Part shown: in pieces, positions 5,945 to 5,998 of the stretch
Layout of the letters: every line of letters begins with the position of its first letter
Position numbering within the stretch: the first letter of the stretch is position 1
Assembly: GCA_013817135.1 (NCBI GenBank)
Contig: JACDDF010000162.1
Location: 1 to 5,998 of the forward strand
Source of the DNA: Nitrospirales bacterium
GTDB lineage: Bacteria; Nitrospirota; Nitrospiria; Nitrospirales; UBA8639
DNA: 5,998 nt
Direction of reading: 5' to 3'
Translations under genes and position numbers: made by a program
Notes under the pieces: generated by a model
What the model saw: only the letters and a program-made list of their open reading frames with translations
Databases searched by the model: none
What the model was told of the DNA's origin: nothing

Positions 5945-5986
5945 ACTGGACGGAAAGAATTAGGTGTTCAAAAATGTGAGTCCAGT
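5945..5986. repeat. Inverted repeat near the window edge
   Basis: ACTGGAC (5945-5951) and GTCCAGT (5980-5986) are exact 7-bp inverted copies separated by 28 bases. A smaller stem, AGTGG/CCACT, lies just before. No gene is seen in 5822-5998 beyond the upstream signals of the minus-strand gene. The pair may be paired operator half-sites, a terminator of a gene beyond the edge, or chance. Confidence 0.3.
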
Positions 5987-5998
5987 CCTGCTCTGAGT

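Overview
The window is about 6 kb of ordinary-looking bacterial chromosome of roughly balanced base composition. A lipobox-bearing lipoprotein whose +2 residue suits outer-membrane sorting, together with a membrane-anchored M48 protease, points to a diderm (Gram-negative) organism. A Nitrospira-like bacterium is only a hunch; nothing here fixes the phylum. There is no rRNA, tRNA, CRISPR array, transposase or phage gene.

Layout. (1) Positions 1-1354, + strand: the 3' part of a LonA ATP-dependent protease gene, cut by the window edge inside Walker A. (2) 1419-1874, - strand: a small tryptophan-rich lipoprotein of unknown function, convergent with lon. (3) 2030-3403 and 3501-4601, + strand: a probable two-gene unit. 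It encodes a polytopic DUF898/YjgN-family membrane protein carrying an N-terminal zinc ribbon, and a single-pass M48 metallopeptidase with a complete zinc site. (4) 4845-5264, + strand: a soluble 139-residue orphan with a Pro/Ala/Lys tail, followed by a perfect 15-bp hairpin. (5) 5531-5821, - strand: a 96-residue orphan with its own promoter-like and ribosome-binding sequences. The gap between (4) and (5) holds short inverted repeats but no gene.

How the genes may work together. Lon handles cytoplasmic protein quality control. The DUF898 plus M48 pair looks like an envelope unit in which a multi-pass membrane protein and a membrane-anchored, probably periplasmic, protease act together. The lipoprotein is divergently transcribed from that pair across a 155-bp gap, so shared regulation is possible. 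The M48 motifs and the Lon assignment are firm. The DUF898 assignment is strong. The function of the pair and of the three small proteins is unknown.

The most interesting items are the DUF898-M48 pair, with its zinc-ribbon fusion and five internal repeats, and the long perfect hairpin at 5334-5372 that lacks a U-tract. No clearly new defence, mobile or biosynthetic system is visible.
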